Origin: Aquimarina atlantica
GTDB taxonomy: Bacteria > Bacteroidota > Bacteroidia > Flavobacteriales > Flavobacteriaceae
DNA length: 64,000 nucleotides
Direction of reading: 5' to 3'
NCBI RefSeq assembly: GCF_000626715.1
Contig: NZ_AQRA01000011.1
Span: 1-64,000, forward strand
Under the pieces are notes generated by a model. It was not told where the DNA came from. It saw only the letters and a list, made by a program, of their open reading frames with translations, and made no database searches. This document shows, piece after piece, positions 25,518-34,799 of this stretch. The position numbers were made by a program, and so were the translations under genes. How positions within the stretch are numbered: the stretch's first letter is position 1; each line of letters opens with the position of its first letter.

Positions 25518-25596
25518 GTTGAATGATTTTTAAGTTTGCACTAAAGTATTTAGGCACTTCATAAAAATCGACGGTTTGGATCAATTCACACTTATT

Positions 25597-26715
25597 TTAA
25601 GCCGCTTTTAATCCTTTAATGTAGTTTCTTGGTGTATCCTTAACCTCTAATTTAAAGGCTTTATTAAAAGTAGATTTCGAATTAAAACCTACTTCCATAG
25701 CAATGGCAAGTATAGTATGATGAAGATGTTCGTTATTATCTATCTTCGATAAAAATTCCTGTATCCTAAAATGATTAATATAATCATAAAAGTTACTTTT
25801 TGACACATGATTAAGATACCATGAAATATTATGAGTAGAAGTATTTAATCGTAGAGAAAGATCTCGAAGGGTTAAATCAGGTTTTAGAAAAATCTTTTCT
25901 TTCTCGATTAGAGTGTTTAATCCTTTTCCTATTAAAATAATCTGATCTTGTGGTAAACGTTGTTGTGATTTTGTTTTTTCTTTTTGAAACGATATTCTAA
26001 ACAGTTCTGGTTCTTTAAGGCTGTAGTATCCGACTACAAATATGAATATCGAGATTGTACCCCAAACCGAGTTATAATTAATAAATTTTATAGAATAACT
26101 AAAAAAGTGCATCGAGGTATAACTGATCATCCAAACTGTGATGACAATTAAGACTGAAATTTGAAAAAACTTCAAAAACGACATCAAACTTTGAGTATAA
26201 GAAACATGGTTTTTCTCGTTATGGATATATGTTTTTAAAATTTTCACATTAAGAATCCAATAGTATACATTAGAAACAATCCCGGCTCCTTCAATAATTA
26301 AAAAAGGTGTCTTAAAGAACCCTGCTGATAAATGATCCGAAAACTCATTTCCACTAAAAGAAAAAATATAAAACGAAAATAAAAGATGAACACTTACAGG
26401 TATATAATGAAACCATGAAAGCATAAATGTGTCGTTTTTAGAAAAGATTAATCGTCTACTGTATATATAACATAGCGGCCCAAATAAGAAAATCACAGAA
26501 TCTATAAGAATAGCCCATTGAAATAATCTTGCAGTCAAAAATTTAAAAAAAATCATTCTGCCCAAAAGCATAAAAACAGAAAGCATAAGCATAATCGAAA
26601 GGATTTTGTTTGCAGCTTTGTTTTTATTTTTAATAACCTGAAGAGTAACTGCTAAAAAAACACCTTGGCTTATGCCAAAAAAAAGTATAAGATCAATGAA
26701 TTCGAAAGATTGCAT
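25597..26715 (-). CDS. AraC-family regulator with N-terminal membrane domain, copy 1
   Basis: The 372-residue product begins MQSFEFIDLILFFGISQG and has about seven hydrophobic helices in residues 8-235. A charged linker follows, then a C-terminal AraC DNA-binding domain (about 265-370: LTLRDLSLRLNTSTHNISWY, then AMEVGFNSKSTFNKAFKLEV). Membrane AraC regulators of this type are frequent in Bacteroidota and are thought to sense extracellular or membrane signals. The ATG at 26715 is preferred to a TTG two codons earlier because the paralogue next door starts with the same MQSFEFIDL. The downstream neighbour is the NHL lipoprotein gene, a plausible target. A perfect -7 box lies at 26739-26746. Confidence 0.85.
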   Translation of the reverse strand: MQSFEFIDLILFFGISQGVFLAVTLQVIKNKNKAANKILSIMLMLSVFMLLGRMIFFKFLTARLFQWAILIDSVIFLFGPLCYIYSRRLIFSKNDTFMLSWFHYIPVSVHLLFSFYIFSFSGNEFSDHLSAGFFKTPFLIIEGAGIVSNVYYWILNVKILKTYIHNEKNHVSYTQSLMSFLKFFQISVLIVITVWMISYTSMHFFSYSIKFINYNSVWGTISIFIFVVGYYSLKEPELFRISFQKEKTKSQQRLPQDQIILIGKGLNTLIEKEKIFLKPDLTLRDLSLRLNTSTHNISWYLNHVSKSNFYDYINHFRIQEFLSKIDNNEHLHHTILAIAMEVGFNSKSTFNKAFKLEVKDTPRNYIKGLKAA

Positions 26716-26738
26716 TAACAAATGATTACTAGTTACTG

Positions 26739-26746
26739 CAAAACTA
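26739..26746 (-). promoter_or_regulatory. Candidate -7 promoter element (TAGTTTTG)
   Basis: The reverse strand reads TAGTTTTG, a perfect TAnnTTTG match 24 bp upstream of the start of AraC-like copy 1. No clear TTTG -33 box is present. Confidence 0.4.
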
Positions 26747-26828
26747 TCACATTATCTTATACTTTTCGACCGAATGGATCATATCGTACTTTTAAAAAGA
26801 GAATCATCATTAAATATAAAAGATAATA

Positions 26829-27953
26829 CTAAATCGTATTTAGCTTCTTAATATAATTACTTGGTGTATCCTTTATAACTGTTTTAAATGCTTTATTGAA
26901 AGTTGACTTAGAGTTAAATCCAGAATCCATTGATAACGCAAGCAGTGTATGATGATGATGTTCACCTTTCTCAATCTTTTCTACAAATGTTTTCACTCTA
27001 TATGTATTGATATAATCATAAAAACTACTTTTATGAATATTATTAAGAAGCCACGACACATTATTTGTTGATGTATTTAATTGATTCGCCAAATCAACCA
27101 GAGTAAGTTTATGATTAAGGTATATTTTTTCTGTTACCATAAGGTTTTCGAGTTTTTGATTTAGATCTTCTATTGCCTGTCCTTCTAATCTTTCTTTATT
27201 TCTGGTCAGATTTTTTTTAGATAATGGCATTCTAAAAATTTCGGGTTGCTTTAAGCTATAAAAACCTATAACATAAATAGAGATAGGAATAGAAACCCAC
27301 ACCAAGTTATAATTTATCACCGAAGTATAAACATGTAAAAAATATACCTTACTATAGCTTAGCAACCAAAGTGTCAAAAACAAGAGTACTGTAATCAAAA
27401 AGGAATATAAAAATGGTATTAGACTTTGAGAATAGGATAAATTTTTCTTTTCTTCTTTTTGGTAGGTTCTTATTAATTGAAAACAACGATAACAATAATA
27501 TATATTGAAAAAGATTCCTACCGTTTCCATAATAAAGTAAGGTATTACAAGTATGCCTTGATTAAACAGAAGAAAAAACTCTTCGTACGAATAACTCAAT
27601 GTCCAAAAGTAATAGCCAATCATACATGCCGCCGGAATGAAATTAGAAAAGTGTAGCTTATAAAGAGGAGTTTCATTAAACACTAATCGTCTGAAGTACA
27701 AATAAAATAGTGGTCCAAATACAAATATCAAAGTATCTACAAAGGCCGCAACCCTAAAAAGCCATTCACTATCAGAATATCTAAAATAAAATAATCTACC
27801 AGTTAGCATTATAGAGGCTATTAACAAAATTATAGACAATACTTTATTAGCGTCTCTGTTTTTGTTTTGAATAATCTGAATAGTCACAGCTAAAAAAACA
27901 CCTTGGCTTACTCCTAAAAAAAGTATAAGATCAATGAATTCGAAAGATTGCAT
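26829..27953 (-). CDS. AraC-family regulator with N-terminal membrane domain, copy 2
   Basis: The 374-residue product is a full-length paralogue of copy 1, with the same start (MQSFEFIDLILFLGVSQGVF), seven hydrophobic helices and a C-terminal helix-turn-helix domain (LTLVDLANQLNTSTNNVSWL, then SMDSGFNSKSTFNKAF). The two copies are tandem, with a 113-bp gap, and each has its own promoter-like box (27977-27984 here). They differ most in the membrane part, which suggests that they sense different signals but may read related sites. Overlap of their targets is inferred. There is no sensor kinase nearby, which fits one-component regulators. Confidence 0.85.
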   Translation of the reverse strand: MQSFEFIDLILFLGVSQGVFLAVTIQIIQNKNRDANKVLSIILLIASIMLTGRLFYFRYSDSEWLFRVAAFVDTLIFVFGPLFYLYFRRLVFNETPLYKLHFSNFIPAACMIGYYFWTLSYSYEEFFLLFNQGILVIPYFIMETVGIFFNIYYCYRCFQLIRTYQKEEKKNLSYSQSLIPFLYSFLITVLLFLTLWLLSYSKVYFLHVYTSVINYNLVWVSIPISIYVIGFYSLKQPEIFRMPLSKKNLTRNKERLEGQAIEDLNQKLENLMVTEKIYLNHKLTLVDLANQLNTSTNNVSWLLNNIHKSSFYDYINTYRVKTFVEKIEKGEHHHHTLLALSMDSGFNSKSTFNKAFKTVIKDTPSNYIKKLNTI

Positions 27954-27976
27954 ACAGAAGCACTTATTTTTTCACA

Positions 27977-27984
27977 CAAAATTA
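27977..27984 (-). promoter_or_regulatory. Candidate -7 promoter element (TAATTTTG)
   Basis: The reverse strand reads TAATTTTG, a perfect TAnnTTTG match 24 bp before the start of AraC-like copy 2. This is the same distance as in copy 1, which supports both. Confidence 0.4.
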
Positions 27985-28029
27985 TTTTATAATCAAGTAT
28001 TTTTCGACCTAATGTGTACAATTGCACCA

Positions 28030-28389
28030 TTAAAAATGATAAAAAGCATCTTCTAAATGCTCCATCCTGGTGCCTAATTTATTTTCTATAATAGCCACGA
28101 TATCAAAACGTACTTCTACATCTAAATCATTATCTGTTATATAATGATCAATGGCCTTGACCAGAGATTGTATTTGTTTAGGTTTTACAAAATCCTGAGG
28201 GTTACCAAATTCAGGGGTGCTTCGGGTTTTTACCTCTACTGCTACCACAATATTTTCTTTTCTGGCAATAATATCAACCTCATGTTTCAGATATCGATAA
28301 TTTCTTTCAAGAATTTTATAGCCTTTCTCGATAAGAAAATCAGTTGCCTTCTTTTCTCCTTTTTTACCAAGAGCATTATGTTCTGCCAT
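28030..28389 (-). CDS. yraN: YraN family (UPF0102) endonuclease-like protein
   Basis: The 119-residue product has the typical N terminus (ALGKKGEKKATDFLIEKGYK) and the restriction-endonuclease-like core HEVDIIARKENIVVAVEVKT, in which Asp and the ExK pair would bind metal. Family members are short, single-domain proteins of unclear cellular role, possibly acting on recombination or repair intermediates. The start lies 2 bp after the stop of the LD-carboxypeptidase gene, so the two form an operon. Confidence 0.9.
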   Translation of the reverse strand: MAEHNALGKKGEKKATDFLIEKGYKILERNYRYLKHEVDIIARKENIVVAVEVKTRSTPEFGNPQDFVKPKQIQSLVKAIDHYITDNDLDVEVRFDIVAIIENKLGTRMEHLEDAFYHF

Positions 28390-28391
28390 AC

Positions 28392-29294
28392 CTATATATA
28401 TTCTAATCTTACTTGATCCTTATCGACTTGTAAAAAAGCTTCTGCACCCATCATTAAAGTTCTATTATCCTCGACATGTCCCATTGGAAAATTAAACACT
28501 ACCGGAAAATCATACTCCTGTACTATATCGAGAACAATTCTTTTAGCTTTTTTACCAAAAGAAATATTATTATCATGCATTTTGGTCATTCCTCCAACAA
28601 TTAATCCAGATAAGTTGTCGAAAAATCCATTACGTCTAAGGTTTTGCAACATACGATCAATATGATAAAGATACTCATCCAGATCTTCTATACATAAAAT
28701 TTTACCAGAAGTATTTATAGAGGACGCAGAACCACATAGAGAATATAAAATCGATAAATTACCCCCTATTAACTGTCCTCTACAGCTTCCCAAAATATTT
28801 TTTTTAGAAGAAGGAATATTATAGTTAACTTTTTTACCAAAAACAGTATCTTTTAACGAATCAATCGATGCTTCTGTTCCTTTATGGATATCTATTGGCA
28901 TAGGTGCATGTAATGAGCATACACCAAGTTTATGTAGATGAGAGTGAAGCACGGTAACATCAGAATATCCTATCACCCATTTTGGGTATTTTAGTATATT
29001 AGAAAAATCAATCTTATCAATAATCCTTACAGTTCCATATCCTCCTCTTGCACACCATATCGCTTTGATTTCCTTATCATCTAACATCTTTTGAAAATCG
29101 GATGCTCGTTCCTGATCTGATCCTGCAAATTGATTTTCTTCTTTTCCAACCGTTGAACCAATTACAGGAACCAATCCCCATTTTTCTAATAGTGCTACTG
29201 CTTCTCTTATTTCCTTTAAACTAATCTTTCTCGCTGTAGAAACAATAGCAATTTTATCTCCTTTTTTAACAAAATCTGGTTCTAATATTTTCAC
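28392..29294 (-). CDS. ldcA: LD-carboxypeptidase (peptidase family S66)
   Basis: LdcA trims the terminal D-alanine from L,D-linked tetrapeptides during cell-wall recycling. The 300-residue product shows the S66 nucleophile elbow WVIGYSDVTVLH (Ser111), the family motif WCARGGYG near residue 80, and the Glu/His partners in CIEDLDEYLYHIDRML and FPMGHVEDN. There is no signal peptide, consistent with a cytoplasmic enzyme. It is translationally adjacent to yraN. ATG at 29294 gives the usual length. Confidence 0.9.
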   Translation of the reverse strand: MKILEPDFVKKGDKIAIVSTARKISLKEIREAVALLEKWGLVPVIGSTVGKEENQFAGSDQERASDFQKMLDDKEIKAIWCARGGYGTVRIIDKIDFSNILKYPKWVIGYSDVTVLHSHLHKLGVCSLHAPMPIDIHKGTEASIDSLKDTVFGKKVNYNIPSSKKNILGSCRGQLIGGNLSILYSLCGSASSINTSGKILCIEDLDEYLYHIDRMLQNLRRNGFFDNLSGLIVGGMTKMHDNNISFGKKAKRIVLDIVQEYDFPVVFNFPMGHVEDNRTLMMGAEAFLQVDKDQVRLEYI

Positions 29295-29406
29295 TCTCGA
29301 GTTTATTTTTTTTAATAGTAGTGCAATAGATTTATTATGATAAAAAACATTCGTTTTCTCGACAACAACAACTTCTTACAAGGCTCTTTTCTTGTTTTTT
29401 TTTCAA

Positions 29407-29436
29407 TTTTGAGATACTAATTAACAAATACTTTCG
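29407..29436 (+). promoter_or_regulatory. Candidate promoter for the DUF1800/DUF1501 pair
   Basis: TTTTG at 29407-29411 and TACTTTCG at 29429-29436 are 17 bp apart. This is close to the Bacteroidota consensus, with one mismatch in the -7 box. The start codon is 64 bp downstream. Confidence 0.3.
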
Positions 29437-29499
29437 TTATAATCTATTATATTGTAAGGAATTTTGTCCCCGTTACTCTACTTTTAAACCCTATTGCCT

Positions 29500-31008
29500 A
29501 TGATGTCGGATACTTCATGTAATCTTGCTTCCCTAGCAGAATATGTGCCTTCTCCGGGTAACCCCTGGAACGTAAGCAAAATAAATCATTTGTATCGTAG
29601 AATTGCTTTTGGAGCATCAAAAGCAGAGGTTCTGGCTGCTTTGGCTCAAAACAATCCTTCTGCATTGGTTGATCAGCTTATTGATGATGCTATTGCTCTA
29701 AATGCCACTCCCCCTCCAGCTTGGGGTTTATGGAATAGAGATCAATTTGAAGCTGCAGAGACAGCTAACCCCAATAACGATGTAGGTTTTTATCGAACCC
29801 AAGGGAAAAATCAAATGATAAATGATTTGATTCAAAATAAAGTAAGAGAACGTCTTACCTTATTTTGGAGTAATCATTTTGTCACCGAAGATGATACCTA
29901 TCGTAGCCCCGCATATCAATCTCAGTATTACAATCTTCTTCAAATACACGCTTTGGGGAATTTTAGAGATTTTGTATACGATATAGGTATATCAAATGCC
30001 ATGTTGGTATATCTTAATGGTGATGAAAATATAAGAGATAGACCCAATGAAAATTATGCCCGTGAGTTGTATGAACTTTTTACTCTTGGTGTAGACAATG
30101 GGTATACAGAAGATGATATCCAGGAAACGGCAAAAGCATTAACAGGATACGTTAATACAAATGATATCCCCTGGGGTGATATTCTGTTTGACCCGGCACA
30201 GTTTAGCAATGAATCTAAAACTATTTTCGGTCAGACCGGAAACTGGACTTATGACGATGTTGTTAATATTTTGTTTCAGCAAAGAAGCAATCAAGTGGCA
30301 ACTTTTATTTGCGCAAAATTATATACCTATTTTGTAAGCCCTACCTGTAATGATGCTATTGTTGCCCAAATGGCACAAACTTTTATTACAAGTGGTTATC
30401 AGGTGGCAGCTGTACTACGCCAGTTATTTAAAAGTGAACATTTTTTTAATATAGAAGCTATAGGGGCAGTTATCAAAAGCCCTTGTGATTTAAACATAAG
30501 TTTTTTTAATGAATTAGGATTTGCACTCCCTGCAGATGTAGATCATATCGATTTTTACCGAAATACAGTACGCACATTGGGGCAAGATGTATTAAACCCA
30601 ATAGATGTTGAAGGCTGGCAAGGTGATGACGACTGGATTAGCCCCGATTTATTGATCGGTCGCTGGGAAAGTATTCGATATATTGTAAGTCGAACATGGA
30701 GCCAAAATCAGGAACAATTTAGAGATTTTTTAGTAGGAATGCCAATTGGCGAACAAAGCGATGGAAATCTATTAGTATCTACTGCAGATGTTGATCTTGT
30801 GGTAAGAACTATTCTAAATTATTTCTTTCCAAGAGGGATTAATGATCTCATTACTTTTGGTGAAGCTTTAGGAGCTTTCAAAATTGATGGTATCCCAGAC
30901 AATTACTATGAAGATGGTACATGGACTTTAGGTTTTCCTCAAGTACCTCAGCAATTTGCTGCTTTACTAAATTACATTGCAGAAATCCCAGAATTCCAAC
31001 TTAAATAA
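29500..31008 (+). CDS. DUF1800 family protein
   Basis: The 502-residue product has the DUF1800 pattern: HLYRRIAFGASKAEV near the N terminus, then KVRERLTLFWSNHFV, and the diagnostic NENYARELYELFTLGVDNGY followed by ETAKALTGY. No clear N-terminal signal peptide is seen. The family has no established activity but almost always pairs with a DUF1501 gene, as here (7-bp gap), and the two are thought to act together outside the cytoplasm. ATG at 29500 is chosen over a TTG two codons upstream. Confidence 0.85.
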   Translation: MMSDTSCNLASLAEYVPSPGNPWNVSKINHLYRRIAFGASKAEVLAALAQNNPSALVDQLIDDAIALNATPPPAWGLWNRDQFEAAETANPNNDVGFYRTQGKNQMINDLIQNKVRERLTLFWSNHFVTEDDTYRSPAYQSQYYNLLQIHALGNFRDFVYDIGISNAMLVYLNGDENIRDRPNENYARELYELFTLGVDNGYTEDDIQETAKALTGYVNTNDIPWGDILFDPAQFSNESKTIFGQTGNWTYDDVVNILFQQRSNQVATFICAKLYTYFVSPTCNDAIVAQMAQTFITSGYQVAAVLRQLFKSEHFFNIEAIGAVIKSPCDLNISFFNELGFALPADVDHIDFYRNTVRTLGQDVLNPIDVEGWQGDDDWISPDLLIGRWESIRYIVSRTWSQNQEQFRDFLVGMPIGEQSDGNLLVSTADVDLVVRTILNYFFPRGINDLITFGEALGAFKIDGIPDNYYEDGTWTLGFPQVPQQFAALLNYIAEIPEFQLK

Positions 31009-31015
31009 AAATCTT

Positions 31016-32626
31016 ATGTGCGAAACTAATCACTCCAAGAATATAAAAAAAGACGGGTCTTGTAATACCGAAGACCATATAAAATGGAACAGAAGATCTT
31101 TCCTTCAGGCACTAGGTCTTGTTGGCGGAGGATCTATGATGTTAGCCAACACATCGCTTTCGGTTTCTCGACCTTCTCCATTGTCAATAGCCCTTAGTCA
31201 GGCACCAAACGAAAACATTCTAATCCTTGTTAGGCTACAGGGAGGTAATGATGGTTTTAATACCATTATCCCTGTTTATGATTATGATATTTATGCCAAT
31301 GCTAGGCCTCTTATAAAAATCCCCCCAAGTGAATTTATTACACTTGATGATGATTATGCCATGCCAAAACCAATGAATAAGCTAGAAAGTGTGTGGGGCG
31401 ATGGCCAAATGAGAGTTGTTCATGGTGTTGGATACGAAGATTCATCTTTATCTCATTTTAGAGGTTCTGATATCTATGCCAATACTAACTTAGAAGAAGA
31501 AGACAGAACTGGTTTTATGGGAAGATATTTTCAGGAAATTTACCCCGATTATATTTTTAACCCACCTGCCAGCCCTCCTTCTATACAGATAGGGAGTATC
31601 GGGAACTTAATTTTTAAAGGACCAGAAAATGATTTCTCTTTTGCCGTTTCTGATCCAAGAAGGTTATTGCAAATTGCAGAAAATGGGACATCCTATAGCT
31701 TAGATGGTCTAGGGGATTGTACCTATGACGATAGAGTACGACATCTTAGAGAAGTTACAAATACTACATTTACCTATGCCGATGTAATTAGTTCTGCTTA
31801 TGAAAGATCTACCGATTTTGGAGGATATCTTGATGATAGCCTGGGTAGACAATTAAGTATCATTGCAAGATTAATTAAAGGAAACCTGGGAACCAAAGTA
31901 TATTTAGTGACTTTAGGAGGGTTCGATACTCATAACAATCAAATACAAAGACACCAGGAGCTTCTTAATTCATTTTCTGAAGCGATAAGTAATTTCTATA
32001 AAGATCTAACTGCAGCAGGGTGGGATGACAAAGTACTTACTATGACCATGTCTGAATTTGGTAGGCGATTTAGAGAAAATGGATCTTTGGGAACAGATCA
32101 TGGTACTGCAGCACCAACTATGTTTTTTGGCTCTGCTCTTAACGGAAGTGGTTTTGCCGGAGAACATCCGGATTTATCTAACTTAACCCGAGGAGGTAAT
32201 GTATTTAATACAACCGATTTCAGGCAAGTATATGCTACCGTAATGAAAGATTGGTTATGTATTGATGAAAACACTGTAGGAAGAGTCCTTCTGGGTAGTT
32301 CTTTTGAGTCCTTAGATTTAGGATTCAATTGCTCGGGTATTAATCCTAATATCCCTATTGATGGAGAAGGAATTACCCATATCGTTACCTATAGTGATAG
32401 TCAGACCTATATAAATATTGCAAATCCCGAAACTACACATGTAGATATTGCGCTTTATAACGTGGTAGGACAAAAAGTAGCTACCTTAAGAAACGAAGTG
32501 TTAACAGAAGGAGAACATGTTATCGATGTAAAACAATCTGCAAATACAAGATTAAGTACTGGTCCTTATGTATATCAGATTCAGACCAATAATGGTAATT
32601 ATAGTAAATCAATTTTGATTTCATAA
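31016..32626 (+). CDS. DUF1501 protein with Tat-like signal and T9SS sorting domain
   Basis: The 536-residue product starts with a polar segment and a twin-arginine motif (NRRSFLQALG) followed by a glycine-rich hydrophobic stretch, as in Tat substrates. The DUF1501 domain belongs to the alkaline-phosphatase/sulfatase-like superfamily (LVRLQGGNDGFNT near residue 75, SLSHFRGSDIY, TLGGFDTHNNQ, MSEFGRRFRENGSLGTDHG). The last 80 residues (from about FNCSGINPN) are a type A T9SS C-terminal sorting domain ending GPYVYQIQTNNGNYSKSILI. The protein thus carries a Tat-like and a T9SS signal at once. ATG at 31016 is preferred because the longer in-frame reading would overlap the DUF1800 gene. Confidence 0.85.
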   Translation: MCETNHSKNIKKDGSCNTEDHIKWNRRSFLQALGLVGGGSMMLANTSLSVSRPSPLSIALSQAPNENILILVRLQGGNDGFNTIIPVYDYDIYANARPLIKIPPSEFITLDDDYAMPKPMNKLESVWGDGQMRVVHGVGYEDSSLSHFRGSDIYANTNLEEEDRTGFMGRYFQEIYPDYIFNPPASPPSIQIGSIGNLIFKGPENDFSFAVSDPRRLLQIAENGTSYSLDGLGDCTYDDRVRHLREVTNTTFTYADVISSAYERSTDFGGYLDDSLGRQLSIIARLIKGNLGTKVYLVTLGGFDTHNNQIQRHQELLNSFSEAISNFYKDLTAAGWDDKVLTMTMSEFGRRFRENGSLGTDHGTAAPTMFFGSALNGSGFAGEHPDLSNLTRGGNVFNTTDFRQVYATVMKDWLCIDENTVGRVLLGSSFESLDLGFNCSGINPNIPIDGEGITHIVTYSDSQTYINIANPETTHVDIALYNVVGQKVATLRNEVLTEGEHVIDVKQSANTRLSTGPYVYQIQTNNGNYSKSILIS

Positions 32627-32641
32627 AATAGATGAACACAT

Positions 32642-32677
32642 CCCTGCATTCGTTCAAAATAATTGAATGATGCAGGG
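32642..32677 (+). terminator. Intrinsic terminator after DUF1501
   Basis: CCCTGCATTCGTTCA and TGAATGATGCAGGG form a long stem with one bulge, followed by TTATATTTT. Confidence 0.65.
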
Positions 32678-32700
32678 TTATATTTTGCAAGTGTTTTTAT

Positions 32701-32708
32701 TACCTTTG
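32701..32708 (+). promoter_or_regulatory. Candidate -7 promoter element (TACCTTTG) for metG
   Basis: TACCTTTG is a perfect TAnnTTTG match 19 bp before the metG start, directly after the preceding terminator. A TTTTG lies 13 bp upstream, shorter than ideal spacing. Confidence 0.5.
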
Positions 32709-32727
32709 TGCCTTATTTTTTAGCATT

Positions 32728-34794
32728 ATGAGCACGACGGGAAGATATACAATTACAGCAGCTTTACCATATACCAATGGTCCTATTCATATAGGTCATC
32801 TGGCGGGGGTTTATATCCCTGCAGATATTTACTCACGTTTCCTTAGAATGACTGGCAATGATGTTGCTTTTATTTGTGGTAGTGATGAACATGGGGCTGC
32901 TATCCCAATGCGTGCAAGAAAAGAAGGAGTTTCTCCACAAGTAATTATTGATAAGTATCATACCATCATAAAAAAGTCTTTTGAAGATTTCGGAATTTTA
33001 TTTGATAATTACTCAAGAACCTCTGCTCCTATTCATCATGAAACCGCTTCAGAGTTTTTTAAGAAACTATATGATGATGGTAAGTTTATAGAAGAAACAT
33101 CAGAGCAACTATATGATCCAGAGGCTGATCAATTCCTGGCAGATCGGTTTGTAGTAGGTACTTGCCCTAAGTGTGGTCATGAAGAAGCGTATGGAGATCA
33201 ATGCGAAAATTGTGGTAGTTCTCTTAATGCAACAGATCTAATCAATCCTAAATCAACAATTTCTGGTGCACAGCCTATCCTAAAACAAACCAAACACTGG
33301 TTTTTACCATTAGATCAATATGAGAGTTTTCTAAGAGAATGGGTTCTCGATGGGCATAAAAAAGATTGGAAAACCAATGTATATGGCCAAATCAAGTCCT
33401 GGGTAGATGATGGATTACGACCTCGTGCAGTAACACGGGATTTGGATTGGGGAATTCCTGTTCCGGTAGCTGGTGCAGAAGGAAAAGTACTATATGTTTG
33501 GTTTGATGCTCCTATTGGATATATTTCTTCTACCAAAGAATGGGCCGAACGAGAAGGAAAAGACTGGAAACCTTACTGGAAAGATAAGAATACGAAATTA
33601 GTTCACTTTATAGGAAAAGATAATATAGTTTTTCACTGTATTATTTTCCCGAGTATGCTCAAAGCCGAAGGAAGTTATATACTACCCGAAAATGTCCCTG
33701 CTAATGAGTTTTTAAATCTTGAAGGTAATAAACTTTCGACATCAAAAAACTGGGCAGTCTGGCTACATGAATATCTTGATGAATTTCCTGATCAACAGGA
33801 CGTATTGCGATATGCATTAACTGCCAATGCTCCCGAAACTAAAGATAATGATTTTACCTGGAAAGACTTTCAGGCACGAAATAACAATGAATTGGTTGCC
33901 ATATTCGGAAACTTTATCAATAGAGTAGTCGTATTAACCAATAAATATTATGGTGGCGTGGTACCTTCACCAGGTACTTTTTCTGAAGTTGATGAGCAAA
34001 CCTTAGCAGAGCTTAAAGCCTATCCTGCGGTTATCGCAAGTTCTATAGAACGATATCGATTTAGAGAAGCCAGCCAGGAATTGCTAAATGTTGCTCGATT
34101 AGGGAATAAATACCTGGCAGATGAGGAACCCTGGAAATTGATTAAAACAGACGAAGAGCGTACTAAAACTATAATGTATGTTGCATTGCAAATTGCTTCA
34201 GCATTAGCAATAGTATCAGAGCCATTTTTACCATTTACTTCAGGGAAATTAAAATCCATTCTCAGCTTTTCGAAACTCGATCAGCAAACTACATGGAATG
34301 AAATTGCAACAAAAGAGGTACTTCTTCCGGCAGGACATCAAATCGAAAAAGGAGAATTGCTGTTCTCTAAAATCGAAGATACTGAAATCCAAAAACAATT
34401 AGATAAACTGGAAGCAACCAAAAAAGCTAACGAGGCTGAAAACAAGGTAGTAGAACCACAAAAAGATACAGCGACTTTTGATGATTTTACCAAATTAGAT
34501 ATTCGTGTGGGAACTATCATCGAAGCCGAGAAGATGCCCAAAGCCAAAAAGCTTTTGGTACTTAAAGTAGATACAGGAATTAATACCAGAACGATCGTTT
34601 CAGGTATTGCCGAACACTTTTCTCCAGAAGAAATCGTAGGTAAAAAGGTAACTGTATTGGTTAATCTTTCTCCAAGAGCATTACGAGGTGTAGAAAGTGA
34701 AGGAATGATCCTAATGACCGAAACACCTGAAGGAAAGCTGGTATTCCTAAATCCTGATGAGGATGGAGTGAATCCCGGGGCGGTAATTAGTTAG
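32728..34794 (+). CDS. metG: Methionyl-tRNA synthetase
   Basis: The enzyme charges tRNA-Met with methionine. The 688-residue product shows the HIGH motif at residues 21-24 (NGPIHIGHLAG), a zinc knuckle with Cys146, 149, 159 and 162 (CPKCG...CENCG), the KMSKS equivalent in GNKLSTSKNWAVW, the anticodon-binding helical domain, and a C-terminal EMAP/Trbp111-like tRNA-binding domain from about residue 580 (FTKLDIRVGTIIEAEKMP). This is the usual long form in Bacteroidota. The HDAC-like gene follows after 5 bp. Confidence 0.97.
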   Translation: MSTTGRYTITAALPYTNGPIHIGHLAGVYIPADIYSRFLRMTGNDVAFICGSDEHGAAIPMRARKEGVSPQVIIDKYHTIIKKSFEDFGILFDNYSRTSAPIHHETASEFFKKLYDDGKFIEETSEQLYDPEADQFLADRFVVGTCPKCGHEEAYGDQCENCGSSLNATDLINPKSTISGAQPILKQTKHWFLPLDQYESFLREWVLDGHKKDWKTNVYGQIKSWVDDGLRPRAVTRDLDWGIPVPVAGAEGKVLYVWFDAPIGYISSTKEWAEREGKDWKPYWKDKNTKLVHFIGKDNIVFHCIIFPSMLKAEGSYILPENVPANEFLNLEGNKLSTSKNWAVWLHEYLDEFPDQQDVLRYALTANAPETKDNDFTWKDFQARNNNELVAIFGNFINRVVVLTNKYYGGVVPSPGTFSEVDEQTLAELKAYPAVIASSIERYRFREASQELLNVARLGNKYLADEEPWKLIKTDEERTKTIMYVALQIASALAIVSEPFLPFTSGKLKSILSFSKLDQQTTWNEIATKEVLLPAGHQIEKGELLFSKIEDTEIQKQLDKLEATKKANEAENKVVEPQKDTATFDDFTKLDIRVGTIIEAEKMPKAKKLLVLKVDTGINTRTIVSGIAEHFSPEEIVGKKVTVLVNLSPRALRGVESEGMILMTETPEGKLVFLNPDEDGVNPGAVIS

Positions 34795-34799
34795 GTCAT

